DNA of 64,000 nucleotides from Viscum album (Eukaryota; Streptophyta; Magnoliopsida; Santalales; Viscaceae), in assembly GCA_963277665.1 (NCBI GenBank), contig OY728157.1:367364067-367428066 (forward strand), given 5' to 3'. A program made the translations under genes and the position numbers. Below the pieces are notes generated by a model. The model was not told the origin of the DNA, ran no database searches, and worked only from the letters and a program-made list of their open reading frames with translations. Of the stretch, positions 51,361 through 62,586 are shown one piece after another (position 1 is the first letter of the stretch; each line of letters starts with the position of its first letter).

Positions 51361-53204
51361 TGTAACACCCTGGGATTTTATGAAAAATATTCTTTTTAAT
51401 TTCATTAATGTCTTGTGTTGTACGCTACACCAAAAGGAGCTTGCACAACATTCATCCTTGACTTGCCTTCCATTACACGTAATCACAACCTTCCTTGATT
51501 GCATGTGATGTACGCAACACCAAGTTTCGCTAAACAACGATATGCTATTAAAATATTATTAAAACTAGCTGTTATGAATAGTAATAACCACTTTTTTAAA
51601 TTTTGTAAATTTTAATTTTCAAAATGGACTTCATTTTTGGATTCAGAGTATCGAATTTATCCTAAGGTGAAATTTTTGGTACTTTTCGGATAACTTTCAT
51701 ATTATGATGAATAGTGAAAATTGCTAAATTTTAATTAAAAACAACTTTTATAATTGAAATAATTAATAGTGATAAATTATTAATTTGAGTGTTTTTAAAG
51801 TATATTTAAAATATATTTTTACAATTTAATACAATGTTGGTCATTGGATGTAATTTCACTTTTAAACCGGTTATAAACAAGTGTCAATCTTTTGAAAGTT
51901 ATTATCTTTTAAAAACACGCTATTTGTTTTGACGACAGGAATTAATATTTAAATCAATTAATGCAACTGATATGTTTTGAATTTGTTAGAATAGAAATCA
52001 TTTTTGAGTTCATAATATCAAATATAGCTTAGGCCTAATTTTTTGTATTTTTCTGAAAACTTTCAATTTTTGATGAATAGTGAAACAACTAATTGGTAGT
52101 TAAAAAAACTGAATTTTTCATAAAACTTAATTTTACCACTTCTGTGAGTTGAATTTGAAAAATCCGAGAGACACGGTTGATGTCAGTAAGAAAAATGTGG
52201 TTCAATGAGATGAAAATAATTTTTGGTGAATAATAACTTTTTACTTTTATTTACCACGGTTAAAAGTAAATAGGGTAATTAAGGGTAAAAATGACATTAT
52301 TATTACAGTAACACATGTCCTAATTCTATTGGAAAAGTGTAATTCGACCAAAAACAATACTAGTAATAAACTATTAACATTTAGGCCCACTTGTATTAGA
52401 TTAGGACATTTATTATTAATTTATTTAAAGAAGGGTTAAAATAGTTGAAATCAAAGTTTAATAAGTAAATCATTTTTAATATATGGTTATACATCAGATA
52501 AACTAGACTATAAATACTCATTAATAATATAAATAGATTTCCTACATAATTATATTTTATTTATAATTTTTAGACATTAAATAAATTAATTTATTTATGA
52601 CACAATGACGATGAAGTAATTACCATAATAGTGAAAAATTATAATAATTGATATTATAAATACCCAAATTAATATAATTTGAGACTTTTTATGAATTCCA
52701 CTAATTTTATAGGTTACTATGACATGTTATAATTGATTTAATTAACTTTATTCGAACTTATCATTCTGTTATGATTTTCACAAAAATCAATTACTAAATA
52801 GTGTCAAAATTGACATAAAATAGTTTTTAAAACAAATATTATATTATTAATTGTTATTTTATTCCTAAAAATCTAAGGTTCGGCCAAATGACTTAGATAA
52901 GGTTATATATATTGATTATAAACAACTTGTGGTTCTTTTGAGTTCATATAGTAATTTTATTAACCTTATAGTGTAAGAACACAAGAAGACATGGTTAAAG
53001 TAAAATTATTTAACTTAATGTTAAATCTAAATGATAAGGTTAAAATAGGATCCTAAACTTGTCTAAAATCTATTGGATGAGATTATTTCTAGACATCCCC
53101 ACCTTTGACTCGAAATAAATCAATTTGGAGCTATTTAAAACTGAACATGACTTTATAATAAAATAATATTTTTAGTTATTCCAAAGGTGCCCCTCTCCTC
53201 CCTT

Positions 53205-53212
53205 ATAAAAGG
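53205..53212 (+). promoter_or_regulatory. HP LTR 2 TATA box
   Basis: TATAAAAG, 1.84 kb into the LTR, inside a local inverted repeat AGGTGCCC...GGGCACCT (53186-53218). Transcription would start roughly 30 bases on, making U3 about 1.9 kb and R plus U5 about 2.3 kb. The start site is inferred. Confidence 0.65.
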
Positions 53213-53546
53213 GCACCTCCTCCCTCTCTTCCTCACACCACTTTGAGGCTTCAAGCTCGGAAAAACCCTGCCAATTTATTCTCTCCACTTCCCTAGAAAC
53301 ATCCTAGAGGTTATGGTCTTCTTCAAAGACCCATTTTAGTTCCCTAGAAGGAGGTCTCAAAGAAGCACTTCAAAGAAGAGGTAATGTCCGTTACCGATTC
53401 TTTCATCTTTATTTCTTCTTCCACTTATTCTTCTTTAGTTGTTTCATTATGAATTAATAACATCAGTATCACTAATATACTGATATGTTATTATAATTAT
53501 GAGACAACCCTATTTCACCATCTATCCATCCTATGGAAAACGAAAT

Positions 53547-53972
53547 CACCGCGCGTGCGTACGTACGAAATACCGTCTCCACGTCGTGGTGTAATCAGTT
53601 TTCCACCAACACCTTACATGGATGGGTATTATGGTGTAAAGAATAACTATACATAGTTATTATAACATCATAATGATTCTGATATATTGTATCATCCACT
53701 CTAATTCAATTCAATAATTATGGAAATGATATCATCGCTCGTGCGTACGTACGGAATACCGTCTCCACGACACGATGAGATTCATTATCCATGTTAAACA
53801 TTCCAGAATGATTATAAAGTATATATAATGAATAATAATTAAATATATGACATGGTAAATCTACTTGATTTATGTATATATATATATCATCTACTTACAT
53901 CCATTCAAGACAATAAGGAAAGGAATACAGCGTTCATGCGTACGTACGGACTACCGTCTCCATGAACGGTGT
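53547..53972 (+). repeat. HP LTR 2 hairpin triplet
   Basis: Three dyads, starts at 53547, 53732 and 53927. Loops (53558-53579, 53744-53765, 53939-53960) are each 22 nt, starting CGTACGTACG(G/A) and ending TACCGTCTC. Inner stems are GCGTG/CACGT, TCGTG/CACGA and CGTTCATG/CATGAACG. Outer stems after a small bulge are CACC/GGTG, TCATCG/CGATGA and ACA/TGT. Each loop contains a smaller dyad, ACGG/CCGT. They lie about 340, 530 and 720 bases downstream of the TATA box, so they would be in the RNA leader. AT-rich spacers hold further dyads, such as AATAACTAT/ATAGTTATT at 53642-53661. Confidence 0.85.
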
Positions 53973-55566
53973 GTTTCATTTCATTTATCTATATATTATA
54001 TATATATATACTGAATATATATGATATATAAATCATATTTTATATTCTGGAAATAAGTAAATAATGATATAAGTAATAATAATTCCAAGAACAACAAGTC
54101 CAAACACCTATGATAAATGAAACGATTTTACCCAAAACCCTTCTTTAACATGGAATTTACAAAACAACGGGTAATATAAAGTCATAAGTGAACCATATGT
54201 GATATCATAACAATGAATATGATTCTGTAATAAGTTAATGACAATATTTAAATCATTATATATGAGGTTCGGATACGTACGAAACATATCGGACATAAGG
54301 TAAGGGAAATATCACAATCTCATTTTTATCCGAGATTGTTTATATTTTGGAATTTACTGGGGTGTATTTTATCATCAACATCCATGTCTCCTCAATATTT
54401 AATATTATTTCCATCCACCTATAATTGTTTAAATCCAATTTTACCCTTCGGTGAGTTTTTAGTAAAAGATATGAAAAGAATCATTTGTCGTTTTTCGTAC
54501 GATGTTTTTTTGACTTTTTCGACAAAAGTACGAGAAGAATGTTTTTTTAACTTATACGGCATGAATGTATTTTTAAAACATTATTTCCAAAAATATTTAT
54601 TTACAAGTTTTAAAGTTTATTTTTAATCAACTTCTTTTATTTTAAAATTGTTTGGCATGTTAAGAAAGGAAAAAAAATTTGAACTAGAAAGGATATTTTC
54701 CTCAAGAATGGAGTACAATTGTTTTATCAAAATTATTTTCCATATAAGATAATAAAGGGTTATGTTTCTATCCCTAATATTTCATTGATTTGTTTATGTT
54801 GTGATGGAATTATATTTTTATGAATTACTTTATCTTATATGAATTGTCTTATGATGTCACGATGTTTAAGATTCCCATTTTTATGACATGGGCTATGCTA
54901 TGATGTATGGTTTCTGATTTTGTGGAACACATAAGAATGGTATATTTATGAGATGGGTGGGACCTATGTCTCCCTCCAATGCATTGGGTAAAGATTTTAT
55001 ATCTCATGAGATAGACATGGCTGGAAAGGTAGGTTATACTGGTTCAGTGAAACAGGACAGAAATGAGGGTGACTCGGTTCAGAAATGGACATTGTCCACT
55101 AAGCTAGTCTTGACAATGAGTCTTGACTAATAAGATATGATTCTATATGATTATGTGTGTATTCCACAAAGTTTCATGTTTTAATTTATGATTATTGGGA
55201 TTTCATTTCACTACTATGATTTATCCCATGTTATGAAATTATGCTCTCTTTTGCAGGTTAAGATTTCCAAAATGTTATGTTCTTATAAATATGATGTGAT
55301 TGATATTTCCTTTGTTTACCCTTACTGAGAATTTGAGCTCACCCTTTTATGATTTCTTTTCCCCAGGATATAATGAAAGGTTTTAGGTAAAAAAAGTAAG
55401 ATCTTTATGGGAGATGTTGAAGATCTTTCACCATGATTAGAAGATTATATTCCGAGTTTCCAAAGACACTAAACTATTACGATCCTTCTGTGTGTTTTGT
55501 TATGTAATAAGTATTCCGCAAAATTAATGTAATGTCCATGTACGTCAAGTTTCGGGTCTCTACAGT

Positions 55567-55578
55567 TGGTATCAGAGG
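55567..55578 (+). other. HP unit 2 primer-binding site
   Basis: TGGTATCAGAGG, two bases after LTR 2. Confidence 0.9.
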
Positions 55579-55647
55579 AAAGGTTTAGTCATCCTTTGGA
55601 AACTAGGATGCGAAAACGTTTGTGAGATCCCTAGAGTTATTTTTATG

Positions 55648-55803
55648 GTATGTCTAGGGATGTCCCTAAGGATAAGTATACGTATAGGATATAGTCCTAG
55701 AACTATGGTAACGATATTAGATTAAACCAAAGATGTTACATATTGAAGTTACTCCCCCTTTATTATGATTTTTGCCTCTCACACTATTATTTTTGGGTTT
55801 TAG
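55648..55803 (+). other. Candidate 156-nt intron before the HP Gag fragment (unit 2)
   Basis: GTATGT at 55648-55653 fits a plant 5' splice site. A pyrimidine-rich stretch ending TTTTAG at 55803 fits a 3' site and lies just before the Gag reading frame. Unit 3 has the same pair at the same spacing (62095-62250). No transcript evidence. Confidence 0.35.
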
Positions 55804-55806
55804 AAA

Positions 55807-56139
55807 ATTGCTGGAAACAAGGTGATTCATGATAATGGAGGATATGATGGACAATGGAACGATATTCTTCATGAGCAACCAAATGAAATGGGATTTGGAA
55901 GTCCAAACATCATTATTATGCCGAATCAGCAATCTCATAATATGATCAATAAAGTAAAATTTGGTAAGTTTCCTGACTCGGCTAATAAGAGAAAGATGGA
56001 GTTTCATGATGATCATATAGGAAAGAAAGTTCAATTTCCCCTATGTAAATCATGTGGGAAGAGGCATCAAGGAGAATGTTTCAAAGGAACTGGAAGATGC
56101 TTTGGGTGTGGAAAAGAAGGACACAAAGCTAGTAAGTGA
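55807..56139 (+). pseudogene. HP unit 2 Gag nucleocapsid fragment
   Basis: An open frame equivalent to unit 3's 62254-62586, but its first codon is ATT (55807-55809) instead of ATG. The C-terminal part has C-K-S-C-G-K-R-H-Q-G-E-C from 56044, then a CCHC knuckle C-F-G-C...H from 56098. The codon for the fourth zinc ligand is TGA (56137-56139). In the same frame beyond the stop, 56209-56250 encodes a second knuckle, C-F-K-C-G-M-Y-G-H-Y-A-N-Q, with Leu instead of the last Cys. No capsid segment precedes the knuckles. It would bind RNA if intact. The overlapping frame at 56054-56392 is a shadow. Confidence 0.75.
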
Positions 56140-56632
56140 AGAGGAAAAGGTTCAGTTAACACCAGGGATGATGATAATGGTATTACTACGACATCAACAA
56201 TGGTTAAATGTTTTAAATGTGGAATGTACGGGCATTATGCAAACCAATTACCTAAGGGAAAGTCTCATGAAGAGAATCAGTACGGCCATATGGGTAGTAT
56301 TTATGTTGATGATGATGAAGAGACTACAAATGATATGTGAGATGAAAGAATTGTTGAAGCTCAGTCAATGGTTTAAGAAGGTAGTGGAATGATTACATGT
56401 TTATCAAGTGTAATGTTGTATAAAGAATCTCATAGTACTATGGAATAAAGAGACATCTAAGGATTGTTACATTGTTGTCTTTCCTTGAGTTTTGAAAGTG
56501 TGTGATTAATGCTACCAATATCCATGAAAGGTTATTCAGATATTTTTGGAATGAAGATGATATACGCATAATGAAGGGATAAGGAGAAAATTAAATGTTT
56601 GATAGTATTCATGAGCTCATGACTGATATAAG

Positions 56633-56824
56633 GAGAAGGTTATATCATGGTTTGAGTATATAGAATTTTTGGATTTTGGTATGCCGAAAGAGTTAACTTT
56701 TGACTGCATTCATGTTTTCACTAAGGTTCAATGGGTATTCATTCTTCAAGAGAATACATTATTAAGGTATTCACATGTTTGTAATTTTAACAACAAGATA
56801 TATTTTATGATATATGGGGGATAA
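56633..56824 (+). CDS. Conserved 63-codon frame of unknown function (HP unit 2)
   Basis: Open from 56627 to TAA at 56822-56824, without ATG. It contains WFEYIEFLDFGMPKELTFDC, then VFTKVQWVFIL and a C-terminal MIYGG. The same frame with identical length exists in unit 3 (63080-63271), with a handful of residue changes and no stop or frameshift. Aromatic-rich; no known domain recognised. It may be a fragment of lost pol or chance conservation between young copies. Confidence 0.35.
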   Translation, partial: EKVISWFEYIEFLDFGMPKELTFDCIHVFTKVQWVFILQENTLLRYSHVCNFNNKIYFMIYGG

Positions 56825-57018
56825 ATGATGGTATTCACATGATTGGTTGATGACATTTAAAGTAATCGTTCTCTTTATACTATGAGCTTGGACAGAAGTA
56901 TTTTAGATAAGCCTAAATATTGGAATGGATTATGTTGGACATATGCTAAGTATTGTTTAAGGATAGAACTTTTTTTCGATATTACTGATGGGATTTTATT
57001 GTTTTAGAAAAAGGAAAA

Positions 57019-57121
57019 CCTACAGGACGGGCGACAACCCATCGCGTCAGACAAGGCTGTGAGAATCGAACCCACAACCGAAGTGCGACTGGCCTTTATC
57101 GCCTACCACTGGCCTACAGGA
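57019..57121 (-). ncRNA. tRNA-derived (SINE-like) insert, HP unit 2
   Basis: On the minus strand a complete T-arm, GTGGG-TTCGATT-CTCAC (57059-57075), contains a B-box GGTTCGATTC. It is preceded by TAGGCCAGTGGTAGG, which resembles an A-box/D-arm. The block is flanked by 9-bp direct repeats CCTACAGGA (57019-57027 and 57113-57121), possibly a target duplication. There is no anticodon arm or full acceptor stem, so it is not a working tRNA gene. It is shared with unit 3, so it predates the duplication of the units. Confidence 0.55.
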
Positions 57122-57789
57122 ATTCCCTGTTTAGTATAAACTAGTTTTATTATATTAAGCAATATGATATATGAAGTATAAGTCCATTTTAGGAACCATA
57201 TATGATTAAACTCACTATAGATCGACTTATGTATATTTAATAACTTTTGCTAACCTTATGTTTGAGACAGATGGAATGACCCATCATTCTATCACATGAT
57301 CTGCAAACACTTCACGAATAACAAATTCAACTTCATTTATTTAACAGATGAAGTGGAAATTGTTCAAATCACGAACAACAGTGAGATCGTACCAAAATAA
57401 AGTAAGTATTTATTCTAATTCAAATTCTTCAACTTTAGGGAAATGATCTTGAAAACCAAAAATGTTGTCCTAGTGCCCTTATATCCAATGAATCAGATGG
57501 TACCCTAGATCGTCACAAATTTATGGCTTTGTGACTGCTGGCTTTTCCATAGCCATGTTCTCTACCACTCTCCATCAGAACATGATGGTTAGATTTCTCT
57601 TCCATATCCATATTTTCACCTATGTGGAAACCCAGTGATTAGTTTATTTGGGTAACTGTTACGTTTCATACTTTTGTTTTTAAAGATTGGTTTTGGTATT
57701 CCTTTTTACGATGTGGGATTCTATTAAATAAACTTTTGAATAGTAAACCATTTATAACCCCAACGAATTTTAAGGGCGAAATTCATTTT
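57122..57789 (+). other. HP unit 2 non-coding 3' internal segment
   Basis: No coding frame recognised. From 57274 on it is the part retained in all units. Confidence 0.55.
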
Positions 57790-57802
57790 AAGTGGGGTAG
57801 AA
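57790..57802 (+). other. HP polypurine tract before LTR 3
   Basis: AAGTGGGGTAGAA directly against TGTAATACCC. One base (T) interrupts the G run seen before LTR 2. Confidence 0.8.
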
Positions 57803-59646
57803 TGTAATACCCCGAGATTTTATGAAAAATATTATTTTTAATTTCATTAATGTCTTGTGTTGTACGCTACACCAAAAGGAGCTTGCACAACATGCATCCT
57901 TGACTTTCCTTGCATGACACGCAATCACAACCTTCCTTGATAGCGTGTGTTGTACGCAACACCATGTTTCGCTAAACAATGATATGCTATTAAAATATTA
58001 TTAAAACTAGCTGTTATGAATAGTAATAACCACTTTTTTAAAATTTTTAAATTTTAATTTTCAAAATGGACTTCATTTTTTGATTCGGAGTGTCGAATTT
58101 AGCCTAAGGTGAAATTTTGGTACTTTTCGGATAACTTTCATATTATGATGAATAGTGAAAATTACTAAATTTTAATTAAAAACAACTTTTTTTAATTGAA
58201 ATAATTAATAGTGATAAATTATTAATTTTGAGTGTTTTTAAAGTATATTTAAAATATATTTTTACAATTTAATACAATGCTGGTCATTGGATGTAATTTC
58301 ACTTTTAAACCGGTTATAAACAAGTGTCAATATTTTGATAGTTATTATCTTTTAAAAACACGCTATTTGTTTTGATGACGGGAATTAATATTTAAATTAA
58401 TTAATGCAACTGATCTGTTTTGAATTTGTTAAAATAGACATCATTTTTGACTTCATAATATCAAATATAGCATAGGCCTAATTTTTGGTATTTTTCTGAA
58501 AACTTTCAATTTTTGATGAATAGTGAAACCACTAAGTGGTAGTTAAAAAAACTGAATTTTTCATAAAACATAATTTTACCACTTCTGTGAGTGGAATTTC
58601 AAAAATCCAAGAGACACGGTTGATGTCAGTAAGAAAAATGTGGTTCAATGAGATGAAAATAATTTTTGGTGAATAATAACTTTTTACTTTTATTTACCAC
58701 GGTTAAAAGTAAATAGGGTAATTAAGGGTAAAAATGACATTATTATTACCCTAACACATGTACTAATTCTATTGGACAAGTGTAATTCGACCAAAAACAA
58801 CCCTAGGAATAAACTATGACCATTTAGGCCCACTTGGATTAAATTAGGACATTTATTATTAATTTATTTAAAGAAGGGTTAAAATAGTTGAAATCAATGT
58901 TTAATAAGTAAATCATTTTTAATATAGGGTTATACATCAGATAAATTAGACTATAAATACTCATTAAAAATATAAAAAGATTTCCTACATAATGATATTT
59001 TATTTATAATTTTTAGACATTAAATAAATTAATTTATTTATGGAACAATGATGATGAAGTAATTACCATAATAGTGAAAAATTATAATAATTGATATTAT
59101 AAATACCCAAATAAATATAATTTGAGACTTTTTATGAATTAAACTAATTTAATAGGTTACTATGACATGTTATAATTGATTTAATTAACTTTATTCGAAC
59201 TTATCATTCTTTTATGATTTTCACAAAAATCAATTACTAAATAGTGTCAAAATTGACATAATATAGTTTTTAAAACAAATATTATATTATTAATTGTTAT
59301 TTTATTCCTAAAAATCTAAGGTCCGGCCAAATGACTTAGATAAGGTTATATATATTGATAATAAGCAACTTGGGGTTATTTTGAATTCATATAGTAATTT
59401 TATTATCCTTATAGTGTAAGAACACAAGAAGACATGGTTAAAGTAAAATTATTTAACTTAATGTTAAATCTAAATGATAAGGTTAAAATAGGAACCTAAA
59501 CTTGTCTAAATTCAATTGTATGAGAGTATTTCAAGACATACCCACCTTTTCCTCGACATAAATCAATTTGGAGCTATTTAAAACCAAACTTGACTTTATA
59601 ATAAAATAATATTTTTAGTTTTTCCAAAGGTTCCCCTCTCCTCCCT

Positions 59647-59654
59647 TATAAAAG
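59647..59654 (+). promoter_or_regulatory. HP LTR 3 TATA box
   Basis: Same TATAAAAG and context (CTCCCT before, GGGCACCTCCTCCCT after) as in LTR 2. The upstream arm of the inverted repeat is altered here. Confidence 0.65.
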
Positions 59655-59989
59655 GGCACCTCCTCCCTCCCTTCCTCACAACATTTTGAGACTTAAAGCT
59701 CGGCCAAACCCTGACAAGTTATTCTCTCCACTTCCCTAGAAACATCATAGAGGTTCTGGTCTTCTTCAAAGACCCATTTTAGTTCCCTAGAAGGATGTCT
59801 CAAAGAAGCACTTCAAAGAAGAGGTAATGTCTGTTACCGATTCTTTCATCTTTATTTCTTCTTCCACTTATTATTCTTTAGTTGTTTAATTATTAAGTAA
59901 TAACATCAGTATCACTAATATACTGATATGTTATTATAAGTATGAAACAACCCTATTTCACCATCTATCCATCCTATGGAAAACGAAAT

Positions 59990-60414
59990 CACCGCGCGTG
60001 CGTACGTACAGAATACCGTCTCCACGCCGTGGTGTAATCAGTTTTTCCACCAACACCTTACATGGATGTGTATTATGGTGTAAAGAATAACTATACATAG
60101 TTATTATAACATCATAATGATTATGATATATTGTATCATCCACTCTAATTCAATTCAATAATTATGGAAATGATATCATCGCTCGTGCGTACGTACGGAA
60201 TACCGTCTCCACGACACGATGAGATTCATTATCCATGTTAACCATTCCAGAATGATTATAAAGTATATATAATGAATAATAATGAAATATATGACATGGT
60301 AAATCTACTGGATTTATGTATATATATATCATCTACTTACATCCATTCAATTGAATAAGGAAATGAATACAGCGTTCATGCGTACGTACGGACTACCGTC
60401 TCCATGAATGGTGT
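59990..60414 (+). repeat. HP LTR 3 hairpin triplet
   Basis: Same arrangement as LTR 2: units start at 59990, 60176 and 60369. Inner stems are GCGTG/CACGC, TCGTG/CACGA and CGTTCATG/CATGAATG (last arm with one G.U pair). Loops at 60001-60022, 60188-60209 and 60381-60402. Confidence 0.85.
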
Positions 60415-62013
60415 GTTCCATTTCATTTATCTATCTATTATATATATATATATATACTGAATATATATGATATATAAATAATATTTTATATTCTGGAAAT
60501 AAGTAAATCATGATATAAGTAATAATAATGCCAAGAACAACAAGTCCAAACACCTACGATAAATGAAACGATTTTACCCAAAACGCTTCTTTAACATGGA
60601 ATTTAAAAAACAACAGGTAATATAAAGTCATAAGTGAACCATATATGATATCATAACAATGAATATGATTTTTTAATAAGTTAATGTCAATATTTAAATC
60701 ATTATAGGGGAGGTTCGGATACGTACAAAGCATATCAGACATAAGGTAAGGGAAATATCACAATCTCATTTTTATCCGAGATTGTTTATATTTTGGAATT
60801 TAATGGGGTCTATTTTATCATCAACATCCATGTTTCCTCAATATTTAATATTATTTCCATCCACCTACATTTGTTTAAATACAATTTTACCCTTCGGTGA
60901 GTTTTTAGTAAAAGATATGAAAAGAATCTTTTGTCGTTTTTCGTACGATGTTTTTTTGACTTTTCCGACAAAAGTACGAGAAGAATGTTTTTCTAACTTA
61001 TACGACATGAATGTATTTTTAAAACATTATTTCGAAAAAGATTTCTTTACAAGTTTTCAAGTTTATTTTTAATCAACTTCTTTTATTTTAAAATTGTTTG
61101 ACATGTTAAGAAAGGAAAAATGTTTTTGAAGTAGAAAGGATATTTTCCTCAAGAATGGACTTCAAGTGTTTTATCAAAATTATTTTCCATCTAAGATAAT
61201 AAAGGGTTCTGTTTCTATCCCTAATATTACATTGATTTTATTATGTTGTGATGGAATTATATTTTTATGAATTTCTTTATCTTATATGAATTGTCTTATG
61301 ATGTCACGATGTTTAAGATTCCCATTTTTATGACATGGGCTATGCTATGATGTATGGTTTCTGATTTTGTGTCACACATAAGAATGGTATCATTATGAGA
61401 TGGGTGGGACCTATATCTCCCTCAAGTTCATTGGGTAATGATTTTATATCTCATGAGATAGACATGGCTGGAACAGTATGTTATACCGGTTCAGTGAAAC
61501 AGGACTGAGACGAGGGTGACTTAGTTCAGAAATGGACATTGTCCACTAAGATAGTCTTGGCAATGAGTCTTGACTAATAAGATATGATTCTCTATGATTA
61601 TGTGTGTATATCACAAAGTTTCATGTTTTAATTTATGATTATTGGGATTTCATTTCACTACTATGATTTATCCCATGTTATTAAATTATGCTCTCTTTTG
61701 CAGGTTAAGATTTCCAAAATGTTATGTTCTTATGAATATGATGTGATTAATATTTCTTTTGTTTACCCTTACTGAGAATTTGAGCTCACCCTTTTATGTT
61801 TTCTTTTCCCTAGGATATAATGAATGGTTTTAGGTAAAAAGGGAAGATCTTTATGGGAGATGTTGAAGATCATTCACCACGATTAGAAGATTATATTCCG
61901 AGTTTCCAAAGACACTAAACTTTTACGATCCTTGTGTGTGTTTTTGTTATGTAATAAGTATTCCGCAAAAGTAATGTAATGTCCATGTACGTCAAGCTTC
62001 GGGTCTCTACAGT

Positions 62014-62025
62014 TGGTATCAGAGG
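62014..62025 (+). other. HP unit 3 primer-binding site
   Basis: TGGTATCAGAGG, two bases after LTR 3. Confidence 0.9.
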
Positions 62026-62094
62026 AATGGTTTAGTCATCCTTTGGAAACTAGGATGCGAAAACGATAGTGAGATCCCTAGAGATATTTCTATG

Positions 62095-62250
62095 GTATGT
62101 CTAGGGATGTCCCTAAGGATAAGTATACGTATAGGATATATTCCTAGAACTATGGTAACGATATTAGATTAATCCAAATATGTTATATATTGAAGTTACT
62201 CCCCCTTTATTATGATTTTTTCCTCTCACACTGTTATTTTTGGGTTTTAG
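62095..62250 (+). other. Candidate 156-nt intron before the HP Gag fragment (unit 3)
   Basis: GTATGT at 62095 and TTTTAG at 62245-62250, same length as in unit 2. Splicing is untested. Confidence 0.35.
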
Positions 62251-62253
62251 AAA

Positions 62254-62586
62254 ATGGCTGGAAATAAGGTGATTCACGATAATGGAGGATATGATGGACA
62301 ATGGAACGATATTCTTCATGAGAAACCAAATGAAATGGGATTTGGAAGTCCAAACATCATTATTATGCCGAATCAGCAATCTCATAATATGATCAATAAA
62401 GTAAAATTTGGTAAGTTTCCTTACTCATCTAATAAGAGAAAGATGGAGTTTCATGATGATCATAGAAGAAAAAAAGTTCAATTTCCCCTATGTAAATCAT
62501 GTGGGAAGAGGCATCAAGGAGAATGTTTCAAAGGAACTGGAAGATGCTTTGGGTGTGGAAAAGAAGGACACAAAGCTAGTAAGTGA
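62254..62586 (+). pseudogene. HP unit 3 Gag nucleocapsid fragment
   Basis: A 110-codon frame from ATG at 62254 to TGA at 62584-62586. It starts MAGNKVIHDNGGYDGQW, has a basic middle part, then C-K-S-C...H...C and the knuckle C-F-G-C-G-K-E-G-H-K-A-S-K, ending at TGA exactly where the fourth ligand should be. Past the stop, in frame, a second knuckle at 62656-62697 has Phe for its last Cys. Normal plant gypsy Gag is several hundred residues with a capsid domain; this has none. A candidate intron end (TTTTAG) lies four bases before the ATG. It could still be translated as a short RNA-binding-like peptide. The overlapping frame at 62408-62839 is out of phase and not real. Confidence 0.75.

Larger units (their letters stand above)
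51361..55564 (+). repeat. HP LTR 2
   Basis: 4204 bp, TGTAACACCC to TCTACA. TATA box at 53205-53212 and three hairpins at 53547-53972. The open frame 51346-51537 on the minus strand recurs in all three LTR starts but is only antisense to the U3 dyads. The frames 54108-54296 and 54336-54626 are likewise LTR sequence. Confidence 0.92.
57803..62011 (+). repeat. HP LTR 3
   Basis: 4209 bp, TGTAATACCC to TCTACA. It is closer to LTR 2 than LTR 1 is: about 4% differences in a short stretch compared by eye. TATA box at 59647-59654 and hairpins at 59990-60414. Confidence 0.92.

Noticed and set aside
57019..57121. A functional tRNA gene
   Set aside because: T-arm and B-box are good, but no anticodon arm or complete acceptor stem can be folded.
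48896..60414. The conserved LTR hairpins as self-cleaving ribozymes (hammerhead, as in plant retrozymes)
   Set aside because: No CUGAUGA or GAAA core is present, and the conserved part is a palindromic loop rather than a ribozyme core.
48896..60414. The regularly spaced hairpin repeats as a CRISPR array
   Set aside because: Plant retroelement context, 185-195-bp spacing, only three units per LTR and AT-rich conserved spacers.
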